Source: an uncultured Erythrobacter sp. (GTDB lineage: Bacteria; Pseudomonadota; Alphaproteobacteria; Sphingomonadales; Sphingomonadaceae). Taken from it: a DNA stretch of 64,000 nucleotides. The stretch is from assembly GCA_947499095.1 (NCBI GenBank), contig CANMMR010000001.1, positions 496,001-560,000 on the forward strand, written 5' to 3'. Shown one piece after another: positions 9,147-17,559 of this stretch. Each line of letters begins with the position of its first letter. Positions within the stretch are counted from its first letter, which is position 1. A model generated the notes under the pieces. It was not told the DNA's origin, made no database searches, and was given only the letters and a program-made list of their open reading frames with translations. A program made the translations under genes and the position numbers.

Positions 9147-10340
9147 ATGTCGATTACCCCGCTGATGCCCGTCTATCCCCGCTGCGGCGTTCGCCCCGTT
9201 CGCGGCGAGCATTGCCATTTGATCGACGAAGACGGCACGCGCTATCTCGACTTTGCCAGCGGTATCGCAGTCAATCTGCTCGGGCACAGCCATGAAGGGC
9301 TGATCGGTGCCATCCAGCAGCAGGCAGCCACGCTGATGCATGTCTCCAATCTCTACGGCAGCCCGCAAGGCGAAGCGCTGGCGCAGCGGCTTGTCGAGAA
9401 GACTTTCGCGGACACCGTGTTCTTCACTAACTCGGGCGCCGAGGCTGTCGAGGCCGCGATCAAGACGGCGCGCGCCTATCACCAGCACGATGAAGGCGAT
9501 GCGAACCGCACCGAGCTGATCACCTTCACCAACGCCTTCCACGGACGCACGATGGCGACGATCAGCGCTTCGAACCAGGCGAAGATGCACAAGGGCTTCC
9601 TGCCTCTCCTCGCCGGTTTTCAGTATGCGGAATTCGACGATCTGGAGTGCGCGAAGGCGCTGGTGAGCGACAAGACCGCCGGCTTCCTCGTCGAACCGAT
9701 TCAGGGCGAGGGCGGCATCCGTCCCGCGTCTCAGGAATTTATCAGCGGCCTGCGCGCCTTGTGTGACGAGCACGATCTCATGCTGGTCTTCGATGAGGTG
9801 CAGTGCGGCGTCGCGCGTACCGGCAAGCTCTATGCCTATGAGCACTACGGCGTGGAGCCGGACATCATGGCGACTGCCAAGGGCATCGGCGGCGGCTTCC
9901 CGCTGGGCGCCTGCCTGGCGACGGAGAAGGCAGCGCGCGGCATGGGCTTCGGCACGCACGGTTCTACCTATGGCGGCAATCCGCTAGCGATGGCGGCGGG
10001 CACGGCGGTGATGGATGCCGTCGCGAACGATGAATTCCTCGCCGAAGTGACCGAAAAGGGCGAACGCCTGCGCACACGCCTTGAGCAGTTCATTGGCAAT
10101 TATCCCGACCTGTTCGAACTGGTGCGCGGCAAGGGGCTGATGCTCGGCATCAAGATGAAGGTCGAGAGCCGGCCGTTCTTCGTCCACCTGCGCGATCATC
10201 ACCAGCTGCTGACCGTGGCCGCGGGCGACAACACCCTGCGCGTCCTGCCGCCGCTGGTGGCGGGCGATGAGGAATTCGATGAATTCCTCGACAAGCTCTC
10301 GGCCGGTGCGGCGAGCTATCAGGTGCCCGAGGCCGCCTGA
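9147..10340 (+). CDS. argD: Acetylornithine aminotransferase
   Basis: A 397-residue PLP-dependent class III aminotransferase that converts N-acetylglutamate semialdehyde to N-acetylornithine in arginine synthesis. Visible features are [17 protein letters not shown] (cofactor phosphate site), [14 protein letters not shown] with the PLP-contacting Asp, and the Schiff-base lysine in [15 protein letters not shown]. The start MSITPLM at 9147 follows GGAGG at good spacing, better than the ATG 18 bases upstream. The stop overlaps the argF start (TGATG), so the two arginine genes are coupled. Confidence 0.96.
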   Translation: MSITPLMPVYPRCGVRPVRGEHCHLIDEDGTRYLDFASGIAVNLLGHSHEGLIGAIQQQAATLMHVSNLYGSPQGEALAQRLVEKTFADTVFFTNSGAEAVEAAIKTARAYHQHDEGDANRTELITFTNAFHGRTMATISASNQAKMHKGFLPLLAGFQYAEFDDLECAKALVSDKTAGFLVEPIQGEGGIRPASQEFISGLRALCDEHDLMLVFDEVQCGVARTGKLYAYEHYGVEPDIMATAKGIGGGFPLGACLATEKAARGMGFGTHGSTYGGNPLAMAAGTAVMDAVANDEFLAEVTEKGERLRTRLEQFIGNYPDLFELVRGKGLMLGIKMKVESRPFFVHLRDHHQLLTVAAGDNTLRVLPPLVAGDEEFDEFLDKLSAGAASYQVPEAA

Positions 10341-11284
10341 TGGCCGAACCGATCGCAGCTCCGCGCGACTTCCTCGACCTGTCCGATGCGGGCGGTGATG
10401 CGATCGCCGCCATGCTTGCCGATGCCCAAGACCGCAAGGCCGCCCGGCGCGAATGGCCAAAGGGCAGGGCGGATGCAGACGCGCCGCTGACAGGCCATGT
10501 GCTCGGCATGATCTTCGAGAAGAATTCGACGCGGACGCGGGTGAGTTTCGATGTCGGCATGCGCCAGCTCGGCGGCACCTCGCTGATTCTCGACTCGGGC
10601 ACTACGCAGCTTGGGCGTGGTGAAAGCATCGCCGATACGGCGCGGGTGCTAAGCCGCATGGTCGATGCGATCATGATCCGCACCGACGATCATGCGAAGG
10701 CTGAGGAACTTGCGCACCACGCCAGTGTGCCGGTCATCAATGGCCTCACCGACCGTTCGCATCCCTGCCAGATCGTCGCCGATTTGCTGACGATTGTGGA
10801 GCAGGGCAAAGCGCTACCCGGCCTCGAACTCGCATGGCTTGGCGATGGTAATAATGTGCTCCACTCGATCCTCGAGGCAGCGGCGCTGTTCAAATTCAAC
10901 GTCCGCGTAGGCACGCCGCAGGGCTATGAGCCCGAGGCGGAATTCGTCGAAATGGCACGAGCCGCGGGGTCGCAGGTGATGCTGACGCAGGATGCAGCGG
11001 AAGCGGCGCGCGGTGCGGACATCGTGGTCACCGATACCTGGGTCTCGATGGGTCAGGAGCATGTCCACAACAAGCTCGCGGCAATGGCGCCTTTCCAGGT
11101 CGATGCGGCCTTGATGGCGCATGCCAAGCCGGATGCCCGTTTCCTCCACTGCCTCCCTGCCCATGTTGGCGACGAGGTGAGCGAGGAGGTTTTCGAGGGC
11201 GATCAGTCGGTAGCTTTCGACGAGGCGGAAAACCGCATCCACGCGCAGAAATCCATCCTGCTCTGGTGTTTCGGGCGGCTTTGA
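10340..11284 (+). CDS. argF: Ornithine carbamoyltransferase
   Basis: A 314-residue cytosolic enzyme that makes citrulline from ornithine and carbamoyl phosphate. The carbamoyl-phosphate loop is [20 protein letters not shown], followed by [14 protein letters not shown] and the ornithine-binding FLHCLPAH (residues about 270-277). Length is normal for the family. It shares one base with the argD stop and precedes hslO by 33 bases on the same strand. Confidence 0.97.
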   Translation: MAEPIAAPRDFLDLSDAGGDAIAAMLADAQDRKAARREWPKGRADADAPLTGHVLGMIFEKNSTRTRVSFDVGMRQLGGTSLILDSGTTQLGRGESIADTARVLSRMVDAIMIRTDDHAKAEELAHHASVPVINGLTDRSHPCQIVADLLTIVEQGKALPGLELAWLGDGNNVLHSILEAAALFKFNVRVGTPQGYEPEAEFVEMARAAGSQVMLTQDAAEAARGADIVVTDTWVSMGQEHVHNKLAAMAPFQVDAALMAHAKPDARFLHCLPAHVGDEVSEEVFEGDQSVAFDEAENRIHAQKSILLWCFGRL

Positions 11285-11317
11285 CACACCTCTGTTAATC
11301 CCTGTCGCGCCACCCAT

Positions 11318-12232
11318 ATGGGCGCGATGGACCAGATCACCCCCCAACCCGACGAAACCCACGCCGGGCAACTACTCGGCTTCACGATCCCGTCGCGCAG
11401 CGCGCGGGGTCGCGTCGTTCGCCTCGACTCGGTGCTCGACGAGATCCTGTCGGCGCACGACTACCCTGCGCCGATCACTCATCTCCTCGCGGAAGCACTG
11501 GTGCTTGCCAGCCTGATGGGCGGCCTGCTGAAGGATGATGGATCGCAAGTAACGATGCAGGCCCAGACAGAGGCGGGCGCGGTCAATCTCCTGGTCTGCG
11601 ACTTCAAGGACGGCAATTTGCGCGGCTATGTCGATTACGACGAAACTCGGTTGGCCGAACTGGGCGCAAACCCGTCCCTATTCGCGCTCTTCGGCAAGGG
11701 CTATCTCGCGATCACCTTCGACATGGCCGCTGGACGCGGGCGTTACCAGGGGATCGTCCCGCTTGAAGGCGACAATCTGTCTGAAGCCTGCGAGAACTAC
11801 TTCTTCCAGTCGGAACAGGTGCCGACAATGATCCGCTGTGCGGTACGCGGTGATGGCGGGTCGTGCTCGGCAGCCGGACTCCTCGTCCAGCATTTGCCCG
11901 ATGGCGAGGAGGGGCGCGAACGTTTGCATGCGCGTCTTGATCACCCGGAGTGGGAACATGTCGCCGTGATGGCGAGGTCGATCAGGCACGATGAGCTCCT
12001 CGACCCGGCGCTTTCTCTGGAAGCGATCGTGTGGCGCCTTTTCCATGAGGAAGAGGAAGTTCGCATTCAGCTTGGTGCGCACATAGCGCGCGGCTGCCGT
12101 TGCTCGGTCGCGCATTACGAGGAAGTGATTGCGCGTTTTCCGGAAGCAGACCGGGCAGAAATGCGCGACGATCGAGGGCTGATCCTGATCGATTGCGCGT
12201 TCTGCTCGAAGCAGTTCGCCATCGCGGCATGA
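11318..12232 (+). CDS. hslO: Hsp33 redox-regulated chaperonin
   Basis: A 304-residue cytosolic holdase chaperone activated by oxidation. The N-terminal domain carries ITHLLAEALVLASLMGGLL. The C-terminal zinc switch shows the CxC plus CxxC cysteines in GCRCSV and DCAFCSKQF. Hsp33 binds unfolding proteins when these cysteines form disulfides under oxidative heat stress. The start at 11318 has little Shine-Dalgarno support; the in-frame ATG at 11327 is an alternative. It follows argF closely and may be co-transcribed, although the functions are unrelated. Confidence 0.95.
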   Translation: MGAMDQITPQPDETHAGQLLGFTIPSRSARGRVVRLDSVLDEILSAHDYPAPITHLLAEALVLASLMGGLLKDDGSQVTMQAQTEAGAVNLLVCDFKDGNLRGYVDYDETRLAELGANPSLFALFGKGYLAITFDMAAGRGRYQGIVPLEGDNLSEACENYFFQSEQVPTMIRCAVRGDGGSCSAAGLLVQHLPDGEEGRERLHARLDHPEWEHVAVMARSIRHDELLDPALSLEAIVWRLFHEEEEVRIQLGAHIARGCRCSVAHYEEVIARFPEADRAEMRDDRGLILIDCAFCSKQFAIAA

Positions 12233-12328
12233 CGTGTGTCGATACTATACAACGCTTTGGCGCAGTTTCGGTGTATGCTTCGCGAATCACAGGCGCGTTT
12301 GTCTCTTCCGACACGCGAAAGGAATGTC

Positions 12329-12727
12329 GTGGCTAAGGTGAATGGATTGATGCTCGCGCTCGGCGCGTCGCTCGCGGTCGTCGCGGCACCGGCGCTCGCC
12401 CAAGCTTCACTCGCCATGCTGGACTCGCTCGACAAGGGAGGCTGGGAGCTGCGCTTTCGTGATGGCAGCACCGCGCGCAAAGTGTGCGTCCGTAGCGGCC
12501 GCGAATTCATCCAGCTGCGTCATCGCGGATCGGGCTGCAATCGCTTCGTCGTAGAAGATGGCGCGCGCGAAGTGACGATCCAGTATACTTGTCGCGGCAA
12601 TGGATACGGCCGGACGAGCATCCGCAAGGAAACCGGCAGCCTGGTCCAGATCGACAGCCAGGGCATTGCCGATGGCAAGCCCTTCGAATTCTCTGCCGAG
12701 GCGCGGCGTACCGGAGGGTGCAGCTGA
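12329..12727 (+). CDS. Small exported protein, DUF3617-like (uncertain)
   Basis: A 132-residue protein with a clear signal peptide (MAKVNGLMLALGASLAVVAA, ending APALAQA). The mature part has four cysteines (KVCVRSG, GSGCNRF, YTCRGNG, final GGCS) that could form two disulfides, and the pattern GGWELRFRDGS. The layout resembles DUF3617 proteins, but I am not sure. The GTG start at 12329 is preferred because AAAGGA precedes it by 5 bases and it puts the signal peptide at the N-terminus; ATG codons further upstream would bury it. Confidence 0.7.
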   Translation: MAKVNGLMLALGASLAVVAAPALAQASLAMLDSLDKGGWELRFRDGSTARKVCVRSGREFIQLRHRGSGCNRFVVEDGAREVTIQYTCRGNGYGRTSIRKETGSLVQIDSQGIADGKPFEFSAEARRTGGCS

Positions 12728-12767
12728 CGGTTGCCGCCACCGCTGAAGCGTCCTAGCGGCTTGGCGC

Positions 12768-13487
12768 ATGACGACATCTGCAAGCGATCGCGGGAAGAGC
12801 CCCGCCGTGGTTCTGCTTTCGGGCGGGCTGGACTCCATGGTGACTGCAGCACTGGCCGCCGAAAGCGGGCATGAAGTCCATGCGCTGACGATCGACTACG
12901 GCCAGCGACATGTGCGCGAGTTGCAGTCGGCAAAAGCGATCGCCGGGAAGCTGGGCGTGGCCCGCCATGTCGAACTGCCCCTGGATTTGCGCAAATTCGG
13001 CGGCTCTGCGCTGACCGACGACATAGCGGTTCCGAAATCGGGTGTCGGAGAAGATATCCCGGTCACCTACGTCCCCGCACGCAATCTCGTCTTTCTCGCG
13101 CTGACGACGGCCTTCGCGGAGACATCGGCGTCGCGCGACATTTTCATCGGAGTGAATGCGCTCGACTATTCGGGTTATCCCGACTGTCGCCCCGAATTCA
13201 TCGCGAGCTTTGCCGAAACGGCGCGGCTCGGCACGAAGCAGGGGGTCGAAGGCGCTCCCTTCACCATCCATGCGCCGCTTCAGGAAATGTCGAAAGCCGA
13301 CATCGCGCGCGAGTGCGACCGGCTTGGGCTGGATCCGGCGTGGAGCTGGTCCTGCTACGATCCGACGCCGACGGGCGAGGCCTGCGGTGCATGCGACTCG
13401 TGCCGTTTGCGCCGAAAGGGCTTTGCCGAAGCGGGGCTAGTCGATACCACCGTCTATGCAGAGGATGCCCCTCGCGTGACGGAGTAG
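12768..13487 (+). CDS. queC: 7-cyano-7-deazaguanine synthase
   Basis: A 239-residue ATP-dependent enzyme that converts 7-carboxy-7-deazaguanine to preQ0 on the way to queuosine. The PP-loop is LLSGGLDSMVTAALA near the N-terminus. Further signatures are YVPARNLVFLALTTAFAE and GVNALDYSGYPDCRPEF. The C-terminal zinc site is CGACDSCRLRRKGF. A GluQ-type enzyme that modifies queuosine tRNA lies at 53256-54086, consistent with an active pathway. The other que genes are not in the window. Confidence 0.96.
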   Translation: MTTSASDRGKSPAVVLLSGGLDSMVTAALAAESGHEVHALTIDYGQRHVRELQSAKAIAGKLGVARHVELPLDLRKFGGSALTDDIAVPKSGVGEDIPVTYVPARNLVFLALTTAFAETSASRDIFIGVNALDYSGYPDCRPEFIASFAETARLGTKQGVEGAPFTIHAPLQEMSKADIARECDRLGLDPAWSWSCYDPTPTGEACGACDSCRLRRKGFAEAGLVDTTVYAEDAPRVTE

Positions 13488-13491
13488 GAAT

Positions 13492-15078
13492 TTGACCGAG
13501 AATACCGCAGCTTCCGAAGGCCAGGCCCAGACCGCAAGCGAGGCGACCCGCAAGGTCCCCGCCTACAGCTGGTACGCGCTCGGCGTATTGGTAATCGTCT
13601 ATGTCCTGAATTTCGTCGATCGGAACATCATTTCGATCCTCGCAGAAGACATCAAGGCCGACCTTGGCTTGCGGGACGACCAGATCGGCTTCCTCTACGG
13701 CACGGCGTTCGGCGTTTTCTACGCGCTTTTCGGCATCCCCTTGGGCAAGCTGGCCGATAGCTGGCATCGCGTAAGGCTCATGACGGCCGGCCTCGCGATC
13801 TGGTCCGCGTTTACCGCTCTTTCGGGTTTCGCCAAAAACTTCACGACGCTTAGCATCGCACGGATCGGCGTGGGTGTCGGCGAAGCCACTGCCAGCCCTA
13901 GCGCCTACTCGCTGATCTCGGACTGGTTTCCGAAGAGAATGCGCGCCACCGCGCTCGCGATCTACTCCTCTGGTCTGTACATCGGCGGCGGCATATCACT
14001 GCTGATCGGCGGCGCGATCGTGGAGAACTGGAACGAGGCGTATCCAGTCGATGCGCCGCTCGGCCTCGCCGGTTGGCAGGCGGCCTTCATCATCGTCGGC
14101 CTCCCGGGGCTGTTGCTTGCTCTCCTCGTTTTCACCTTGCGGGAGCCGGTGCGCGGACAGAGCGAAGGGATCGTCACCCCGCCCTCGAAGGATCCTTTCC
14201 GTGGCTTTTTCAGGGAACTCGTTGCGGTCATTCCGCCGTTCACTTTGATCGGAGCTGCGCAGGGCGGCGCCAAAGGCATAATGGTCAATCTGCTCGGCGC
14301 TGCGGTTATCGGCGGCATAGCTTTCGCGATGGCGGATTTTACCGGTAATGCGCAGCAATGGGGCGCGGTCGGGATCGGCTATTACGCGATCTTTTCCTGG
14401 GCTTCGACTTTGAAACGCCGTGACGAGCCGACCTTCTCGCTCATCTGGGGAACCCCTGCGTTTCTCACGACCATCCTCGGCTACGGCATGGTCGCTTTCA
14501 TGTCCTATGCCGCGAGTTTCTGGGCTGCACCTTACGCGATCCGGATCCTCGGCGAAGCACCTTCGACCGCCGGTTGGTGGATCGGCGGACCCGGGGCAGT
14601 CGCAGGCTTCCTTGGTGTCATTCTCGGAGGCCGGCTTGCCGATTGGCTGAGGGAGCGTCTGCCCGCCGGAAGGCTCATCGTGGTTGCATTCGGTCTCGCC
14701 GCAGCCTCGCCGTTCCTGTATCTGATGTTCACGACGCAGGACCCGACGCTGTTCTACATCGCTGCCTTCATGCAGTCGCTGTTCGGCAGTTCGGCGCTGG
14801 GCGGGGCGGCGGCCACGACGCAGGATCTGGTCCTGCCACGTATGCGCGGGACGGCGACCGCTACGTTCTTCCTCGCGACGACATTGGTCGGTCTTGCTCT
14901 TGGACCGTACATGGCTGGGCAGGTTTCCAGCATGTCGGGAAGCCTGTCGATCGGAGGCCTCAGCCTGCTTGTCGCGCTGCCTGTCGGCCTGATCCTGCTT
15001 GCGATCGCGTACCGCACGGTGCCCACCGCTGAGCGAACCGTGCTCGATCGCGCTCGCGCCGCTGGCGAACCGATTTGA
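13492..15078 (+). CDS. MFS transporter, spinster-like
   Basis: A 528-residue inner-membrane transporter with about 12 helices. The N-terminal pattern NFVDRNIISILAEDIKADLG and the loop-2 motif GIPLGKLADSWHRVRLM are typical of the spinster/MFS_1 branch in sphingomonads. The second half has GVILGGRLADWLRERLPAGR. A longer loop in the middle (about residues 215-310) carries extra hydrophobic segments. The start is TTG at 13492, four bases after the queC stop, preceded by GGAGTAGGAA; no ATG nearby gives the full first helix. The substrate cannot be inferred. Confidence 0.9.
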   Translation: MTENTAASEGQAQTASEATRKVPAYSWYALGVLVIVYVLNFVDRNIISILAEDIKADLGLRDDQIGFLYGTAFGVFYALFGIPLGKLADSWHRVRLMTAGLAIWSAFTALSGFAKNFTTLSIARIGVGVGEATASPSAYSLISDWFPKRMRATALAIYSSGLYIGGGISLLIGGAIVENWNEAYPVDAPLGLAGWQAAFIIVGLPGLLLALLVFTLREPVRGQSEGIVTPPSKDPFRGFFRELVAVIPPFTLIGAAQGGAKGIMVNLLGAAVIGGIAFAMADFTGNAQQWGAVGIGYYAIFSWASTLKRRDEPTFSLIWGTPAFLTTILGYGMVAFMSYAASFWAAPYAIRILGEAPSTAGWWIGGPGAVAGFLGVILGGRLADWLRERLPAGRLIVVAFGLAAASPFLYLMFTTQDPTLFYIAAFMQSLFGSSALGGAAATTQDLVLPRMRGTATATFFLATTLVGLALGPYMAGQVSSMSGSLSIGGLSLLVALPVGLILLAIAYRTVPTAERTVLDRARAAGEPI

Positions 15079-15100
15079 GGCGCTTTGACCCTGACCTGAG

Positions 15101-15132
15101 CGGGGCGAGCAGACCGGAATCTGCTCGCCCCG
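15101..15132 (+). terminator. Long GC hairpin between convergent MFS and sodC genes
   Basis: A perfect 13-bp stem (15101-15113 with 15120-15132, loop CCGGAA) lies in the 82-base gap between two convergent genes. It has no T-run on either side, so termination is likely but not certain; it could serve both directions. Confidence 0.6.
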
Positions 15133-15160
15133 CACATGTGTAGCTTTCTAGCGAGCGAGC

Positions 15161-15691
15161 TCAGGCCCGCTCGATTACACCGCATGCGACTCGCGAGCCT
15201 GCATCTCCTGCCGGATCGCTGATGTAGTCGTCGGGGCCGGCATGGATAACGACGGCCGTGCCATCGGCATCGAAAATGTCGTCGAGGACCTGCGTGGCAT
15301 TCCCTGCCAGATCGACTTGCGCGCTGGCCGTGCGATTGGTGCCAACGACGAGGTTGGGAAGGTCGCCAAGGTGCTTGCCGCCGTCGGATAGCGAACCATG
15401 CGTGTTGTTGCCCGGATTGAGGTGGCCGCCCGCGCTGGTGAAATCGGGAGCGTTACAGGTGCCGGTGGTATGCAGGTGAAAGCCATGTTCGCCCGGTGTC
15501 ATGCCGACCGCTGCGATGGCGACTGAGACAGTGTTCCCGTTCCTGAGCAATTGCACTGTCCCGGCCGGGAGGCCCTGGGCGGTCTGCAAGGTTGCCGAAC
15601 CGACACGCTGTTCGGGAATGGAATCGACCGTGCTGCATGCGCCGAGAAGCGCGGCGGTGCCGATGGCAATCATTGTGTTACGTGCGATCAT
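15161..15691 (-). CDS. sodC: Cu-Zn superoxide dismutase, lipoprotein-type
   Basis: A 176-residue extracytoplasmic enzyme that dismutates superoxide. A lipobox (LLGAC, Cys at about residue 20) predicts a lipid anchor. Copper and zinc ligands sit in HGFHLHTTGTC, GGHLNPGNNTHG and the late VIHAGPDDY; the second disulfide cysteine is in SRVACGVIE. The start at 15691 follows GGAGGAC and puts the lipobox at the correct distance; the ATG 36 bases upstream does not. Confidence 0.95.
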   Translation of the reverse strand: MIARNTMIAIGTAALLGACSTVDSIPEQRVGSATLQTAQGLPAGTVQLLRNGNTVSVAIAAVGMTPGEHGFHLHTTGTCNAPDFTSAGGHLNPGNNTHGSLSDGGKHLGDLPNLVVGTNRTASAQVDLAGNATQVLDDIFDADGTAVVIHAGPDDYISDPAGDAGSRVACGVIERA

Positions 15692-15728
15692 CGCTGTCCT
15701 CCAAGTATCAAGACTTCGAAGACCCAAC

Positions 15729-15757
15729 GAAAAAGGGGCCGGATTGCTCCGACCCCT
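15729..15757 (-). terminator. Terminator between ompA-like and sodC genes (minus strand)
   Basis: The stem AAGGGGCCGGA / TCCGACCCCTT has one mismatch and a 4-base loop. It is followed in minus-strand direction by a T-run (the A-run at 15729-15733). It lies just downstream of the OmpA porin gene and upstream of sodC. Confidence 0.8.
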
Positions 15758-15784
15758 TGTTCATTTCCGCTTGGAAAGCGAACC

Positions 15785-16897
15785 TTACATGCCCGAACCC
15801 GGACCGTAGGTGATTTCCACGCGACGGTTCTGCAGCTCGCGGACACCGTCGGCGGTGGGAACGCGGAGCTGGCTTTCGCCGAAGGCTTCGCTGGTGATCC
15901 GTCCGCCCGGTACGCCGCGGCTGGTCAGATAGTCGCGAACCGACGAGTTACGACGTTCGGCGAGGCCCACGTTGTAGGCGGTCGAACCCGAGGTGTCGGT
16001 GTGACCGGCCAGCATGACCGCTGCCGTACCGCAGTTGGCATAAGCCGAGACTGCGTTGTCGAGAATCGTCGCTGCTTCCGGAGTGATGTCCGATTCGTCC
16101 CAATTGAAGAAGACGATGTACGGACCCTGCTCGCAAACCGGAGCCGGCGGCGGCGGCGGCGGCGGAGGCGGCGGAGGCGGCGGGGGAGGCGGCGGCGGCG
16201 GGGGCGGCGGCGGCGGTGCCACGCCGAAGTTGTAGGTCAGCGTACCCATGAGCGAGTGCGTGCTAACCTTGTCGTCGAGGCTGTTGCCGGCCAGGTCGAC
16301 GAGGTCGACGCCCGTCGCGTTGAAGTAACGATAGCGCAGGCCGACGTCCCAATTGTCGCTCAGCGGAGCGCGCACACCAGCCAGGGCCTGCCAGGCGAAG
16401 CCGCTGTCCGAATCGTCGAGAGCGGTAAAGCCGCCACCGCCAACGTCGACGCTGGTGCGAGCCACACCGGCACCACCGCCGACATAGCCCTGAAGGCCGT
16501 CGTCGGGACCGAAGTCGATCAGGCCGTTGAGCATGAACGAAAGAATGCTGGTCGAGCCACCGGTTTCATACTGGCCGGCCGGCACCAAACTGCCGTCACT
16601 CAGCAGACCGCCGAGTGCACCGACAGTGATGGTGTCGAGATCGGCTTCGCGATAGCTGACTTCGGCTTCGGCACGGAACGCACCGAAATCGTAGCCAACG
16701 AAACCGCCGAAGTCGTAACCAGCGTCGTGATCGAGCGTGACGACATCGCTGTTTGCCACGCCGTCGCGATCGAAATCGACATCCTCGACGATCATTGCGC
16801 CCCCTTCGAGGCCGACGTACCAGGCGTCGTCCTTGGCGAGGGCAGGCGATGCAAGGGCCGTAGAGGCCATCGCCATGCCTATGACGAATTTCCGCAT
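15785..16897 (-). CDS. OmpA family porin with 24-residue polyproline linker
   Basis: A 370-residue outer-membrane protein. A signal peptide (MRKFVIGMAMASTALASPALA) leads into an eight-strand-type barrel (residues about 22-220, GLRYRYFNATGVDL near its end). A run of 24 prolines follows, and then the OmpA/MotB peptidoglycan-binding domain, with YIVFFNWDESDITPEA, LAGHTDTSGS and LAERRNSSVRDYL and the closing NRRVEITYGPG. The polyproline DNA (16145-16216) is a near-pure GGC-type triplet repeat prone to slippage. OmpA proteins tether the outer membrane to the cell wall. It is a single-gene unit with a terminator downstream. Confidence 0.95.
   Translation of the reverse strand: MRKFVIGMAMASTALASPALAKDDAWYVGLEGGAMIVEDVDFDRDGVANSDVVTLDHDAGYDFGGFVGYDFGAFRAEAEVSYREADLDTITVGALGGLLSDGSLVPAGQYETGGSTSILSFMLNGLIDFGPDDGLQGYVGGGAGVARTSVDVGGGGFTALDDSDSGFAWQALAGVRAPLSDNWDVGLRYRYFNATGVDLVDLAGNSLDDKVSTHSLMGTLTYNFGVAPPPPPPPPPPPPPPPPPPPPPPPPAPVCEQGPYIVFFNWDESDITPEAATILDNAVSAYANCGTAAVMLAGHTDTSGSTAYNVGLAERRNSSVRDYLTSRGVPGGRITSEAFGESQLRVPTADGVRELQNRRVEITYGPGSGM
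16145..16216 (-). repeat. Triplet repeat encoding 24 consecutive prolines
   Basis: Seventy-two bases of CGG/AGG/GGG triplets (read on the plus strand) inside the OmpA porin gene encode the polyproline linker. Because the repeat is in triplets, slippage would change linker length without breaking the frame. Confidence 0.9.
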
Positions 16898-17094
16898 TAT
16901 AGTTTCCCCTTTTTGCGAATAAGAGCCACCGAGTGCAATATCTCTAACTTTTCACCCGAAAGGTGGCAAGCGGGCAATGCCCGCAAACTGTTGCATTTAT
17001 GCCGCTCTTACGAACTGCGCCGTGCAAATTTACAGAAGATGATCCCTCCATGCGCCCCGAAACGCCGAAAGGGGCATCGGGTTCCCGGCATTAT

Positions 17095-17547
17095 TCAGAC
17101 GATCAGGCCGGCCCACCGGACGGCTGTAAGCAATGAGTCGATCGCGGCGCGGGCTTCGCTGTCGATCACCGATCCGCCGTTCGGGGAATCGACCACCGGC
17201 GCGCTTGTCCAGCTTCCGGTAAAATGGCGTTTCGCACCGGTCGAAAGATCATGGACGGCAAGCCCGTTCGCGGGGCTCGCGAAGGTCCATTGCGCGCCGT
17301 CCCAGCCGGCGATCGCGTCGTCCTGCCCATCCCATGCATCGACGGCTCCGGCCTCGACGATCCAGCACTCTCCTGTTGCCGGCGAACCGGGCGGAGTTGC
17401 CGCCGCGCCCATCACTACCGGGTGCATCAGCATATCGATGAGCGCGAGGCTTTCGTTCACGAACAGCTCTTTTTGTGCTTGTCCCGCAACGAGATACGGC
17501 ATGGCATGCCTGGGTGTTTTGGCATCGAATACGATCGGTTGGATCAT
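17095..17547 (-). CDS. DUF2793 domain protein at the end of the phage/GTA cluster
   Basis: A 150-residue protein opening with KTPRHAMPYLVAGQAQKELF, the hallmark of DUF2793, then VNESLALIDMLMHPVV and a tryptophan-rich beta section (GECWIVEAGAVDAWDGQ). DUF2793 occurs in phage tail-tip or fibre proteins, and from memory also in RcGTA head-spike-related proteins. It lies 12 bases after the stop of the tip protein on the same strand, so it is probably the last gene of the tail operon and may be a receptor-binding or spike part (inference). Typical DUF2793 proteins carry a C-terminal receptor domain; this one ends early. Confidence 0.85.
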   Translation of the reverse strand: MIQPIVFDAKTPRHAMPYLVAGQAQKELFVNESLALIDMLMHPVVMGAAATPPGSPATGECWIVEAGAVDAWDGQDDAIAGWDGAQWTFASPANGLAVHDLSTGAKRHFTGSWTSAPVVDSPNGGSVIDSEARAAIDSLLTAVRWAGLIV

Positions 17548-17559
17548 GGGTCGCTCCTG

